The notes beneath the pieces are model-generated. The model saw only the letters and a program-made list of their open reading frames with translations. It was not told where the DNA came from and did not search any database. From NCBI RefSeq assembly GCF_015482585.1, contig NZ_CP049742.1, forward strand, positions 1,198,501 to 1,262,500: DNA of 64,000 nucleotides, given 5' to 3'. Below are positions 36,333 to 45,273 of the stretch, one piece after another. The stretch's first letter is position 1; each line of letters opens with the position of its first letter. Source of the stretch: Mangrovibacillus cuniculi. Its GTDB lineage: Bacteria > Bacillota > Bacilli > Bacillales > R1DC41. A program made the translations under genes and the position numbers.

Positions 36333-37454
36333 ATGAATACTCTAATAAAAAACGCTGTAATTTACACAATAGTTAATGAAAAACCCTTTTCTGGTGACGT
36401 GTTAGTGACAGACGGAAAAATCGCCAAAGTCTCTCCTTCTATTACTCCTATAGCAGGGGCTTCTATCATTGATGCAAATGGTGCACACCTATTACCTGGT
36501 TTTGTCGATGTACACACTCATCTAGGTTTGTATGATGAAGGAACTGGTTGGGCGGGCAATGATGCAAATGAAACGATTGAACCACTTACTCCCCATATAA
36601 GAGCCATTGATGGAGTCTATCCACTAGACCCTGGTTTTCAAGATGCCATTAAGTTCGGTATTACTTCTGTACATGTCATGCCTGGCAGTGCCAACGTTAT
36701 TGGAGGTACCACATCCGTTATTAAAACATACGGTAAAAACGTTCAGGACATGATGATTCAAGAAACAGCCGGACTTAAAGTTGCCTTTGGTGAAAACCCT
36801 AAAAGAATTCACAGCTCCGGGAACAAGGACTCTATTACTAGAATGGGCATTATGGGGATGTTGAGAGAAGCATTTTATCATGCCAAATATGTCGATAACC
36901 CCGATGACCTTAGAGTAGCACCTATCGTAAAGGCATTAAAAAAAGAAATACCAGTTCGAGCTCATGCACATCGAGCCGATGATATTTTAAGTGCTATTCG
37001 TTTAGCAGAAGAGTTTGATTTAGATCTTCGTGTGGAACATTGTACAGAAGGACATTTAATCAAAGAAGAACTAAAAGGATTAGGATTAAAAGTAAGCGTT
37101 GGACCTACTCTTACTCGCAAATCAAAAATTGAGTTGAAAAATAAGACTTGGAATACGTATCAAGCTTTAACAGAGTCAGGTGTCGAAGTGAGTATCACAA
37201 CAGATCACCCGTATACACCTGTTCAATATTTAAATGTTTGTGCAGCTTTAGCCGTTAGAGAAGGTTTAACACAACAAAAAGCCTTGGAAGGTATCACCAT
37301 CTTACCTGCAAGAAATCTTCGAATGGATGATAGAATTGGTTCCATAGAAGTTGGGAAAGACGCGGACCTAGTGTTATGGAATCAACACCCTTTCTCTTTT
37401 ATGGCAAAACCAATTTGGACGATGATTGACGGTAAAATAGTTCATTCGACATAA
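36333..37454 (+). CDS. Amidohydrolase (imidazolonepropionase-like)
   Basis: 373 residues from ATG 36333 (GGAAAGGAAA upstream; an in-frame start at 36255 lies inside the DedA gene). Metal-dependent hydrolase of the amidohydrolase superfamily: LPGFVDVHTHLGL (HxH, about 59-61), later His in RAHAHRADD and RVEHC, and Asp in TDHPYTP. C-terminal VGKDADLVLWNQHP is typical. The closest recognisable shape is the imidazolonepropionase-like group; substrate unknown. No hut genes are nearby. Confidence 0.82.
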   Translation: MNTLIKNAVIYTIVNEKPFSGDVLVTDGKIAKVSPSITPIAGASIIDANGAHLLPGFVDVHTHLGLYDEGTGWAGNDANETIEPLTPHIRAIDGVYPLDPGFQDAIKFGITSVHVMPGSANVIGGTTSVIKTYGKNVQDMMIQETAGLKVAFGENPKRIHSSGNKDSITRMGIMGMLREAFYHAKYVDNPDDLRVAPIVKALKKEIPVRAHAHRADDILSAIRLAEEFDLDLRVEHCTEGHLIKEELKGLGLKVSVGPTLTRKSKIELKNKTWNTYQALTESGVEVSITTDHPYTPVQYLNVCAALAVREGLTQQKALEGITILPARNLRMDDRIGSIEVGKDADLVLWNQHPFSFMAKPIWTMIDGKIVHST

Positions 37455-37513
37455 ATTTCACTAGTTTGTCGTAAAGTTCTACAGAAATTCACATTTTCTT
37501 TACAAATTACCTC

Positions 37514-37542
37514 TTTTCAAAAAAAACTTTTTTTAGTATGAT
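37514..37542 (+). promoter_or_regulatory. Candidate sigma-A promoter of the leader-acetyltransferase unit
   Basis: TTTTCA (37514-37519), 17 bases, TATGAT (37537-37542). Transcription from near 37549 would give a leader of about 240 bases before the acetyltransferase start. Confidence 0.5.
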
Positions 37543-37629
37543 ACGAAAGTAAAGCGAAATTGAAACAATAGTGATGGATAAAATCACTTGAAACATACAT
37601 TTCATATATCAATTGTTCACATATCTATA

Positions 37630-37791
37630 GTGCTTACAATTGAGGGAAGGCAAATGGTGCGCCACCAGTGAGACTGGTTTTAGTGGGTTCGATTCCCACC
37701 CCGAAATTTTTTGAGAAAGCTGAAAAATTTCGAGGGTGAGAGTCGATTACTGTCCGTAGTTCGACGTGTACCCTCGTGCGGAGGGATAACA
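37630..37791 (+). promoter_or_regulatory. Structured leader with a tRNA-like T arm
   Basis: A non-coding stretch before the acetyltransferase gene folds into several helices. GTGGG-TTCGATT-CCCAC (37683-37699) is a perfect tRNA T arm. Upstream are a D-like arm (GGC 49-51 with GCC 61-63) and ACCA-GTGAGAC-TGGT (37664-37678), an anticodon-like arm; flanks pair 5 of 7 as an acceptor. Then CGAAATTTTT pairs with AAAAATTTCG (37702-37732), and CGAGGGT (37731-37737) with ACCCTCG (37770-37776), enclosing GTCGA/TCGAC. CCCTC (37771-37775) could instead pair with the GAGGG of the ribosome binding site (37781-37785). No known riboswitch class is recognised. Confidence 0.55.
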
Positions 37792-38361
37792 ATGATACTA
37801 ACAAAACGCGACATACACGCCCACGATCAAAACCACGTCTTATTTGAACTAATGACGCATCCTGATGTCTTCCCTTTTGTGCGTCAAAAAGCATATTCCT
37901 ATGATGAATTTGTCTTTCTTACCAAACAAACGGTGGAAGCGGAAGAGAATGGTGAACTAGTTTCCAGAACGATTCTTGATGAATGGGGTAACCCAATAGG
38001 AACAATAAATCTATTTGATATTGAAGATGGTGCGGGCTTTTTAGGAACTTGGCTTGGCAAACCTTACCACGGAAAAGGGTACAACAAAGTAGCAAAAGAT
38101 GCATTCTTTAACGAAGTTTTCTTTGAATTAGGTATGGATACAATTTTCATGCGAATCCGTGTGGTAAATGAGCGTTCTCGCCGAGCAGCAGAAAAACTAC
38201 CATATGTAGTAAAAGCAAATGAATCAAGACCTTCTATCTTTGCGCAATTAAACAAAGATGAGTATATCTATGATCTATACGAAATTCCGAAAGACCTTTA
38301 TATGCTATACTACCTGCGCGAGCAATCAAACCATGCCGAGGAAGCGGCTTTGGAGGCATAA
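37792..38361 (+). CDS. GNAT-family N-acetyltransferase
   Basis: 189 residues from ATG 37792, 6 bases after GGAGGG. RimJ/RimL-like acetyltransferase with a short version of the acetyl-CoA loop (GTWLGKPYHGKGYNKVAKDA) and the RVVNERSRRAAEKLPY segment, where RimJ-type enzymes place N-x-x-S-x-x-x-x-E-K-L. It may acetylate a protein N-terminus or a small amine; the substrate is unknown. The preceding structured leader suggests conditional translation. A terminator follows directly. Confidence 0.8.
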   Translation: MILTKRDIHAHDQNHVLFELMTHPDVFPFVRQKAYSYDEFVFLTKQTVEAEENGELVSRTILDEWGNPIGTINLFDIEDGAGFLGTWLGKPYHGKGYNKVAKDAFFNEVFFELGMDTIFMRIRVVNERSRRAAEKLPYVVKANESRPSIFAQLNKDEYIYDLYEIPKDLYMLYYLREQSNHAEEAALEA

Positions 38362-38362
38362 T

Positions 38363-38404
38363 AAAAAGGGTACAGTGATTTATCAAAATCACTGTACCCT
38401 TTTC
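38363..38404. terminator. Bidirectional terminator
   Basis: AAAAGGGTACAGTGATT pairs with AATCACTGTACCCTTTT; it separates the acetyltransferase and MurG-like genes, which converge. Confidence 0.92.
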
Positions 38405-38408
38405 TCTA

Positions 38409-39479
38409 TTAAATCAATTCTTCTATCTTCTTCTTCATTTGTTCAATCGTCATCCCACTAGTAGAATGCCCCATTTTCTCTTTCATCTCATTAGATTGAC
38501 TTACAAGTGCTTGCAATTCATTAAACAATGTCGCTTCTGTTACATTCTCTTCTTCTAACACAATTGCATAACCAAGCTTAGCAAAAGAATTGGCGTTTAA
38601 GATCTGATCTCCCCTACTCGCTTGTTTTGATAAAGGTATTAGCAACATCGGTTTCTTTAAAGCAAGAAATTCAAAAATAGAGTTTGAACCGGCTCTTGAA
38701 ATGACAAAATCGGTAGCTGCTAGGAAATGTGGTAATTCTTCTGTAACAAATTCATATTGTTTATATCCATCCTTGACGAGTTCAGGATGCATGTTACCTT
38801 TTCCACAAAGATGTATAATTTGAAAATGTTCTAATAATCGATCGATTTGGCTTCTTAGCGCTTCATTCAATTTCTTTGCACCAAGGCTTCCACCCATCAT
38901 CATTAAGATTGGTTTGCCATTATGTAACCCTGCAAGTGCTCTGCCGTGGGATGCATCACCCTTAAATAGTTCCTCCCTAATTACAGCGCCTACAAAAGTA
39001 CTCTTTTCTTTAGGCGTATACGACAACGTTTCAGGAAAAGTCGTGAAAATTTGATTCGCAAAAGGCATTGCTAGTTTATTCGCTAAACCTGGTGTAACAT
39101 CGGACTCATGAATAGCCATCGGTGTTTTAGATACTTTTGCTGCAAGTGCTACAGGTACAGAAACAAATCCACCCTTTGAAAATATTACATCAGGTTTTCG
39201 TTTTCTTAACACACGTAAAGCATCTCCAACACCCTTTAATACCCGAAAAGGATCTGTAACATTTTGCCAAGATGCATATCGACGCAATTTCCCTGAAGAA
39301 ATTGGATAATAAGGTACATTAGGGAACTGTTCCGTAATCATTTCTCTTTCAATTCCATTTTTCGAACCTATATAGGCAACTTCCCAGCCAGCCTTTATAA
39401 ATGCAGGCATTAACGCTACATTTACTGAAACATGCCCAGCTGATCCTCCACCTGTAAATACTATTGATTGTTTTTTCAT
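38409..39479 (-). CDS. MurG-like glycosyltransferase (GT28)
   Basis: About 356 residues of MurG/GT28 type: GGGSAGHVSVNVAL (about 8-21, the MurG GGTGGH loop), KGGFVSVPVALAA, HESDVTPGLANKL and the C-terminal sugar-nucleotide loop SRAGSNSIFEFLALKKPMLLIPL. True MurG attaches GlcNAc to lipid I. This gene is outside the cell-division cluster and directly follows the carotenoid genes on the same strand with a 90-base gap, so it may be a second MurG as in the B. cereus group, or act on another lipid. ATG 39479 is preferred; TTG at 39482 and GTG at 39491 are alternatives. Confidence 0.82.
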   Translation of the reverse strand: MKKQSIVFTGGGSAGHVSVNVALMPAFIKAGWEVAYIGSKNGIEREMITEQFPNVPYYPISSGKLRRYASWQNVTDPFRVLKGVGDALRVLRKRKPDVIFSKGGFVSVPVALAAKVSKTPMAIHESDVTPGLANKLAMPFANQIFTTFPETLSYTPKEKSTFVGAVIREELFKGDASHGRALAGLHNGKPILMMMGGSLGAKKLNEALRSQIDRLLEHFQIIHLCGKGNMHPELVKDGYKQYEFVTEELPHFLAATDFVISRAGSNSIFEFLALKKPMLLIPLSKQASRGDQILNANSFAKLGYAIVLEEENVTEATLFNELQALVSQSNEMKEKMGHSTSGMTIEQMKKKIEELI

Positions 39480-39569
39480 CAAAACTTTCACTCCAATCGG
39501 TACATACCTTAAAACTAACTAAAAACAATTCCATTTATTATACCGTATTACCAAGCCGTAGAAACAGAC

Positions 39570-41036
39570 CTATCTTTTGTATTGGTGAATGATTGCTTCC
39601 GCTACGTTTAACCCACTGATTGTTACCATTGGGCTACCACCACCTGGGTGCGTCGTGCCTCCAACATAATAAACATTCTTTATATCTTTGGAACGATTAA
39701 TAGGTCTTAAGAATGCATCCTTCTTAGCGTGTGCTGAGATACCATATAAAGCACCTTTGTTTGCAAAGAATTTCTTACCAATATCAATAGGAGTAATTAC
39801 TTTCTCTATTTCCATTTCCGCTCGTATCGGAATCCCTTGAGCTTCTAATCGATCGTAAATCTTCTCTTTATAATTTGTTAATTCCTTTTGCTCTAGTTTC
39901 TCCACTGCCGGTGCATTAACTAAAATAAATAGATTGCTACCCTTTGTTCGATTTGGATCGGTTGCAGCTGAATGGCTAATATATATAGTAGGGTCTGTTG
40001 GTAGTTTTTTATGTGTAAAGATGTCCTCAAATTCCTGCCTATAGTTCTTTGGATAGAATACATGATGATGATGAATAGTTGGTTGATACGTTTTTAATCC
40101 TACCATAATGACAAATGCAGATACAGAAGGTTCATAACTAGTAAGCTCTTTATCAGATGTTCTAGGACGATTTGATTCTTTTATTAAATTTTTTGTTGCT
40201 GTGACATAATCTCCGTTAATAATGACAATTTCTCCACTAATTCTTTCATCTGTACTAGTTTTAACCCCATAAGCTTTTCCTTTATAAATATCAATTTCTT
40301 TCACTTTGGTGTTCAAGCGTAACTTCCCACCTAAACTAGTAAAAACCTCTGAAAACCGTTGAGCTATTAGCGTATTCCCACCTTCTACATAAAATACACC
40401 TTCATTCATTTCTAAATGGCCAATTAATCCAAATGTAGCTGGAGCTTTATAGGGGGAGGATCCTATGTATGTAGCATACCTATTAAATACATTACGCACG
40501 TTTTCATGCATAAAGTATTTTTTGTGAAAGGAATCTAAATCTTCTAGTGGTCTAACTTGAAGAAGTGCCTTAGATAACGAAGGATCTAAATAATCTCTCC
40601 AAGAAGTGAATGTTCGATAAAAAAAAGACTTTTCTCCCAGTGTATAAAGTCTCTCTACTTCGGTTAGGTAGTCCACATAGTTACTTGCAGCGTGTGGGTC
40701 CAATAAAGAAAGTTGGTTTATCATTTTTTCTCTATCAGTTGTTTGAATAAATTCACTTCCATCTGAAAAAACATTTTTCGTATGGTCCGTCAATTTTACA
40801 AAAGGTAGTGCCATTTCTTCTTTATTTGAATAAGAGAGCACTTTCTCAAAGACTTTCGGCATCGTAATTGTATTTGGACCAAAGTCAAACGAATATCCAT
40901 TCAGGTTTACAGGCATCATTTTTCCACCTGCATGTTCGTTTGCTTCTATTATGGTTACTTCAAAACCACTTGCTTGTAGTTTTATACCTGCAGCTAATCC
41001 ACCTAGTCCAGCTCCAATAATAAGTACTTTCCTCAT
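39570..41036 (-). CDS. CrtI-family carotenoid desaturase/oxidase (CrtP/CrtNb-like)
   Basis: 488 residues from ATG 41036 (GGAAGG upstream), FAD-dependent. N-terminal dinucleotide motif IIGAGLGGLAAGI followed by GGKMMPVNLNGYSFDFGP; C-terminal family signature YYVGGTTHPGGGSPMVTISG. In Bacillaceae C30 carotenoid pathways, CrtI paralogues desaturate diapophytoene (CrtN) or oxidise the terminal methyl (CrtP/CrtNb). The neighbours, a glycosyltransferase and an acyltransferase, point to the oxidising type, but which one cannot be proved from sequence alone. Confidence 0.85.
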   Translation of the reverse strand: MRKVLIIGAGLGGLAAGIKLQASGFEVTIIEANEHAGGKMMPVNLNGYSFDFGPNTITMPKVFEKVLSYSNKEEMALPFVKLTDHTKNVFSDGSEFIQTTDREKMINQLSLLDPHAASNYVDYLTEVERLYTLGEKSFFYRTFTSWRDYLDPSLSKALLQVRPLEDLDSFHKKYFMHENVRNVFNRYATYIGSSPYKAPATFGLIGHLEMNEGVFYVEGGNTLIAQRFSEVFTSLGGKLRLNTKVKEIDIYKGKAYGVKTSTDERISGEIVIINGDYVTATKNLIKESNRPRTSDKELTSYEPSVSAFVIMVGLKTYQPTIHHHHVFYPKNYRQEFEDIFTHKKLPTDPTIYISHSAATDPNRTKGSNLFILVNAPAVEKLEQKELTNYKEKIYDRLEAQGIPIRAEMEIEKVITPIDIGKKFFANKGALYGISAHAKKDAFLRPINRSKDIKNVYYVGGTTHPGGGSPMVTISGLNVAEAIIHQYKR

Positions 41037-42132
41037 GAATACGTCCTTCCCTTCCATGTATACCCTCTTTGTCTTTTATCCTTATAGATGGCACTAAACA
41101 TTAAGAGTGAAAAACTAATAGATGCAATTGGGAATAAAATCGTATTCCACATAGACTCTCTAGTTGCCATTGCAATACTAAGCCTTGTAAGAAAGACCAA
41201 CAGTATAGGCATCAGGTAAGGCGAATATCCAGTTTGGATGTACGGGATTATCAAAAAGAATGGAAGTAGATAGATTGTCAGGTAATAAAGTACGACTAGG
41301 ATTGCCGGAAGAACTTTCTTTCCAACACCAATAAAGATATTTTTTTGAAAACCTTCCCATACTTCTTTATTTGTGTCATACATAAAGCATTCTACAAACG
41401 ATGTAACATTCACAAGTGTTACCTTAAATCCGTTTACTTTAAAAAGTCGAGCTAACATAACATCATCTACCATTGCATCTTTGATTGCTTCATGCCCCCT
41501 ACCTCAGAATATGCCTGTTTGTCAACGAACAAAAACGCACCATGAGCCGCTGTGAAGGCAGGTTTTGTTGTTTGGTTAGCCATAAAAATAGGTAAATGAG
41601 ATAATACCAAAATATGTTGAAAAGGAACTAAAAGTTTTGATAAGAATGGTTTAGTTGGAAACTTTGGGAAACCTGTTACCATAGCTGATTGGAATGCTTC
41701 CATGACGCCTAGGGCATGCTGCAAGGTTGATGGTTCTACTCTCGCATCTGCATCTAAAAACAACAGTTTATCCCCCGAAGAAAAGGCAGCTAATTGGTCA
41801 CAAGCGTGTACCTTACCCTTCCATCCTTCCGGTAGTTTATTGCCAAACTTTAATGTAAATCTTTGATCTCCACGGGTATGTTCCACCCATTTCTGTGAGG
41901 TGAGATCGGTTGAGCCATCATCTAAGCCGATTACTTCTAAATTTGGATAAGTAAGTTTTTTCATATTCTCTATTAGTTCAACAACATTTCTTTCTTCATT
42001 CCTCATAGGAATAAGAATCGAGATCATCGGATCATTTCGGGTTCTATATTTTTTCAACTTAGGAGTCAGTAAGATATTCATCAAGGTTAACAATAATATG
42101 ATTATGTAAAACAAGATTATAAACTCAATCAA
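41033..42132 (-). pseudogene. Carotenoid glycosyltransferase (GT2, CrtQ-like), broken by a frameshift
   Basis: GT2 enzyme, likely 4,4'-diaponeurosporenoate glycosyltransferase. The N-terminal part starts at TTG 42132 (7 bases from GGAG, overlapping the preceding stop) with one membrane helix, then SILIPMRNEERNV, DDGSTD and LDADA. It stops at 41467, after GGMKQSKMQW. The rest, MVDDVMLARLFKVNGFKVTL and four membrane helices, is in another frame (41473-41033). One extra G in the G5 tract (41499-41495) would restore GG-HEAIKDAMVDDVM and a product of about 366 residues, near the 375 of S. aureus CrtQ. Confidence 0.85.
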
Positions 42133-42866
42133 AATGTTTCTCCTTTCTTCTTTTTCCAAAACGTAAACCATTCACTCAATGTTTTCTTACCTTTTAGGAG
42201 ATCCTTATATAAATGTTCATTTTCATTAATTAAATCTTCTTTTAAAGAAGAGAGTTCTTTGGTAACCATTTCTTCCAAAAAGGACGTTTTACCAGCTCTG
42301 TTTCCTCCCTGAATTTCGGTTGACAGAATCGATTTTCCAACTTGAATCCAACATTCAGCCAATTGATCATGTCTGAATGTATAGTAGATAGATAATGGAG
42401 TAACCATAAACGGTTCTCCTGTTTTCTCTACTAGATAACCAGCTCCCTGCTTAAATGCAAGCGGCCTTTTTTCCACATGTTGCTCTTCTCCCTGAGGGAA
42501 TAACCAAACTGGAGAACCTTGGTTTAATAATTTCAAAGTATATTGAAGCGATTTTATACTACCTTTAGGGGAGGTATAATCCACAGAGTACGCACCAATT
42601 TTACGAAAGAAAGGGAATTCCTTTATCCCCTTTTCACTCATCATGGCATAGGAATCTTGTTTAAAATAGTTCCTTGATAGATAAAAAATAAGTAAGCCGT
42701 CCCACCACGATGAATGGTTTACAATATACAGTTGTCCTTTCTCCATCTTTCTTTCCTTCACATAAGGGTCCTTTATTTTAATTTTGTAGAAATTCTTCTT
42801 GATTTGCCACTGAACATAGTAATCAAAGACCTTCTCAAAGTACTTATCTCTTTTTGCCTCAATCAT
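42129..42866 (-). CDS. PlsC-type acyltransferase of the carotenoid cluster
   Basis: 245 residues from ATG 42866 (GGAG, 7 bases). 1-acylglycerol-phosphate acyltransferase fold: VNHSSWWDGL (the HX4D catalytic motif, about 48-57), and FPQGEEQHVEKRPLAFKQGA (acyl acceptor block). In the carotenoid context it probably esterifies the sugar of a glycosylated carotenoid, the role CrtO has in staphyloxanthin synthesis, although CrtO is not PlsC-like; that role is inferred. Overlaps the next gene upstream by 4 bases. Confidence 0.82.
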   Translation of the reverse strand: MIEAKRDKYFEKVFDYYVQWQIKKNFYKIKIKDPYVKERKMEKGQLYIVNHSSWWDGLLIFYLSRNYFKQDSYAMMSEKGIKEFPFFRKIGAYSVDYTSPKGSIKSLQYTLKLLNQGSPVWLFPQGEEQHVEKRPLAFKQGAGYLVEKTGEPFMVTPLSIYYTFRHDQLAECWIQVGKSILSTEIQGGNRAGKTSFLEEMVTKELSSLKEDLINENEHLYKDLLKGKKTLSEWFTFWKKKKGETF

Positions 42867-43630
42867 CCCTTTTCTCCTCTCTTCATCACGATTAGAAGGA
42901 AGAGATAAGATGCCCACACTACTGCGACAGCAAACCATAGCTGAGATACCAAAGCGATAATACTAAACATAATTAGAATTAAACGATAAACAAGGATAGC
43001 TCTCTTTCTCCATTTCTCTTCTAAAAACGGACTTCCAAATTTATGTAGATAAAGGTAAACGACTATCTGAGCAATGGAAGATAAGACAAACCAACCGATA
43101 AAATTGGAGGTTGGTATATCATAATAAAATCCACCTTCATCCCAGATCCAATACTGTTTAACTTTATACGCTACAGGATCTATTATGGCATCCATCACGA
43201 CAGCTAATAAGCCTGTTATACAAACATAGATAAAACCTGAGGAAAAAGAAGGTTTTTGCTTAAATAAGTAAGTGACATGTGCCATAGATGTGAACACAAC
43301 CATTACCCAGGCAAATCCAATAGTTATCGGAACGCCAAGCAATTGAATTCCAAAATCCTTTTCGTAGTGGTAGTCTCCAAATAAAATCCCGTAATGAACT
43401 CCTAATGATTCAACAGAAATGGTAAGAAGCATAATAAAAACGGATAATAGTAATCCCTTTCCCCAACTACTAATGAGACATAGATAAATAATGCTAAGGA
43501 TTCCAGCAGTATATAAGAAGACTGCATTTGCCCACTCCAGCCATGGAGGCAACGTGTCGGTTGACGTAAGTACTACACCTATTGCCCACCAAACAATGAA
43601 AAAATAAAACAAACGATTTAGCCAAACCAT
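42863..43630 (-). CDS. Carotenoid biosynthesis membrane protein (PF04240/CruF-like)
   Basis: 255 residues, about eight transmembrane helices. The PF04240 signature SVESLGVHYGILFGDYHYEKDF..LGVPITIGFAWVMV is present, with the second block DAIIDPVAYKVKQYWIW. Members hydrate the ends of carotenoids, e.g. bisanhydrobacterioruberin hydratase and gamma-carotene hydratase CruF. First gene of a four- or five-gene run on the minus strand. Confidence 0.82.
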   Translation of the reverse strand: MVWLNRLFYFFIVWWAIGVVLTSTDTLPPWLEWANAVFLYTAGILSIIYLCLISSWGKGLLLSVFIMLLTISVESLGVHYGILFGDYHYEKDFGIQLLGVPITIGFAWVMVVFTSMAHVTYLFKQKPSFSSGFIYVCITGLLAVVMDAIIDPVAYKVKQYWIWDEGGFYYDIPTSNFIGWFVLSSIAQIVVYLYLHKFGSPFLEEKWRKRAILVYRLILIMFSIIALVSQLWFAVAVVWASYLFLLIVMKRGEKG

Positions 43631-43777
43631 TTAGCCTCACACCCTTTTTAAATAATTTGATACCTGTTATTCATGTAATGGAGATGTCATGTATGCTATT
43701 AAGTATAAAGAGCAAAAATAATATTTTACATTTTTAATACGTTCCAAATAGAATTAACCAATTACATTCATTTAATA

Positions 43778-43786
43778 TGGTATAAT
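43778..43786 (+). promoter_or_regulatory. Extended -10 promoter of the MATE gene
   Basis: TGGTATAAT is a perfect extended -10, 60 bases before the MATE start. No good -35 is visible. Confidence 0.6.
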
Positions 43787-43845
43787 CCCATAGTGGTAAA
43801 GCAGAAATTTCTATTTTCTTCTAAGATCCCACTTGGAGGTGGACG

Positions 43846-45207
43846 ATGAATCAAACGTATAACAAAAAAGAAAAAGGCTTCCTTCTATTAAGAATTATGT
43901 GGCCTATTCTTATTACGCAATTAGCTATTTTTGGTATGAACTTCTTTGATACGTTAATGACAGGGCAATATAATTCTTCACACTTAGCAGGTGTTGCCAT
44001 AGGTAGTTCTATTTGGGTTCCAATAGCCATTGGACTTGGCGGGATACTGGTCGCAATAACTCCTATTGTTGCACAACTTAATGGTGGTGGAAAACGAGAA
44101 GAAGTTGCCCCAGCTGTATTCCAAGGGTTATATGCCTCTCTTTTAATGGTATTGATAGTCTATCTTTTAGGTATGCTGGTTCTTAATCCTGCGTTAAGTG
44201 TTATGAACTTAGAGCCTATAGTAGAAGATGTAGCTAGAAAGTATGTATTAGCCTTATCCATAGGATTAATCCCATTATTTCTATACAATGTCTTAAGGGC
44301 TTTTATGGACGCGTTAGGTATGACAAAAATTACCATGTTTATATCATTAATTGCTCTCCCTATTAACGTTATCTTAAACTATTTACTTATCTTCGGTTAC
44401 CTTGGCCTGCCTGAATTAGGCGGAGTTGGTGCAGGATATGCGAGTGCTTTCACGTATTGGATACTCCTATGTATCTCCATATTCGTGATTCACCGTAAAG
44501 AACCCTTTAGTAGTTATGGTATATTTAAGAAAGTTGTTCCTTTTGAACTTGCCGGCTTTCAAGATGTGTTTAAGATTGGTATTCCCATTGGTTTATCGAT
44601 ATTCTTTGAGACTAGCATATTCTCAGCGGTGACGTTGTTCATGAGTGACTATTCTACTCAAGTCATTGCAGGACATCAGGCAGCGTTGAATTTCTCCAGT
44701 CTACTTTATATGATCCCGTTAAGTATGGCGATGGCACTGACAATCGTTGTAGGATTTGAAGTGGGAGCCAAACGATATGCAGATGCCAAAACTTACAGTT
44801 GGATGGGAGTTATTGCAGCAATCTTTTTAGCTTTTATATATGGTCTTTTCTTATTTTTAGGTAGACAGGCAATTGGTGATTTTTATGTAAATGACCCTGA
44901 AGTATCTAGTTTAATCGCTCACTTTTTATTATATGCTGTCTTCTTTCAATTATCTGATGCTATCCAAGCACCAGTACAAGGTGCCTTAAGAGGATATAAA
45001 GATGTCAATATTACTTTTATCATGGCGTTAATCTCTTACTGGGTAATTGGATTACCTCTTGGATACATTTTAGCCAACTACACAACTCTTGAACCATTTG
45101 GTTATTGGGTAGGCTTAACTGCAGGCTTAACTGCTGGAGCAATAACATTATCTTTACGATTACGATGGCTTCAAAGAAAGATGGCTTTAGAAAGTAAATT
45201 AACCTAA
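43846..45207 (+). CDS. MATE-family multidrug efflux pump
   Basis: 453 residues, 12 transmembrane helices in two homologous halves (the second begins near 237). NorM-like: LAIFGMNFFDTLMTGQYNSS, GGILVAITPIVAQLNGGGKR, and FFETSIFSAVTLFMS in the second half. Drug export driven by Na+ or H+ is the family role. GGAGGTGG lies 3-8 bases before ATG. Single gene with its own terminator. Confidence 0.92.
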   Translation: MNQTYNKKEKGFLLLRIMWPILITQLAIFGMNFFDTLMTGQYNSSHLAGVAIGSSIWVPIAIGLGGILVAITPIVAQLNGGGKREEVAPAVFQGLYASLLMVLIVYLLGMLVLNPALSVMNLEPIVEDVARKYVLALSIGLIPLFLYNVLRAFMDALGMTKITMFISLIALPINVILNYLLIFGYLGLPELGGVGAGYASAFTYWILLCISIFVIHRKEPFSSYGIFKKVVPFELAGFQDVFKIGIPIGLSIFFETSIFSAVTLFMSDYSTQVIAGHQAALNFSSLLYMIPLSMAMALTIVVGFEVGAKRYADAKTYSWMGVIAAIFLAFIYGLFLFLGRQAIGDFYVNDPEVSSLIAHFLLYAVFFQLSDAIQAPVQGALRGYKDVNITFIMALISYWVIGLPLGYILANYTTLEPFGYWVGLTAGLTAGAITLSLRLRWLQRKMALESKLT

Positions 45208-45217
45208 AGTAAAAATA

Positions 45218-45264
45218 ACACTAGAAAAGGCACATTCAAAAAAGAATGCGCCTTTTCTAGTGTT
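45218..45264. terminator. Bidirectional terminator
   Basis: AACACTAGAAAAGGC..ATTC pairs with GAAT..GCCTTTTCTAGTGTT with a single mismatch; a 21-bp arm between convergent genes. Confidence 0.9.
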
Positions 45265-45273
45265 CCATCTGTA

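Noticed and set aside
37640-37709. A tRNA gene (Leu, GAG) read from the T arm, D-like arm and anticodon-like arm
   Set aside because: The acceptor pairs only 5 of 7, the D stem has 3 pairs, the anticodon stem 4, no long variable arm of a Leu tRNA exists, and no CCA or processing context follows. Kept only as part of a structured leader.
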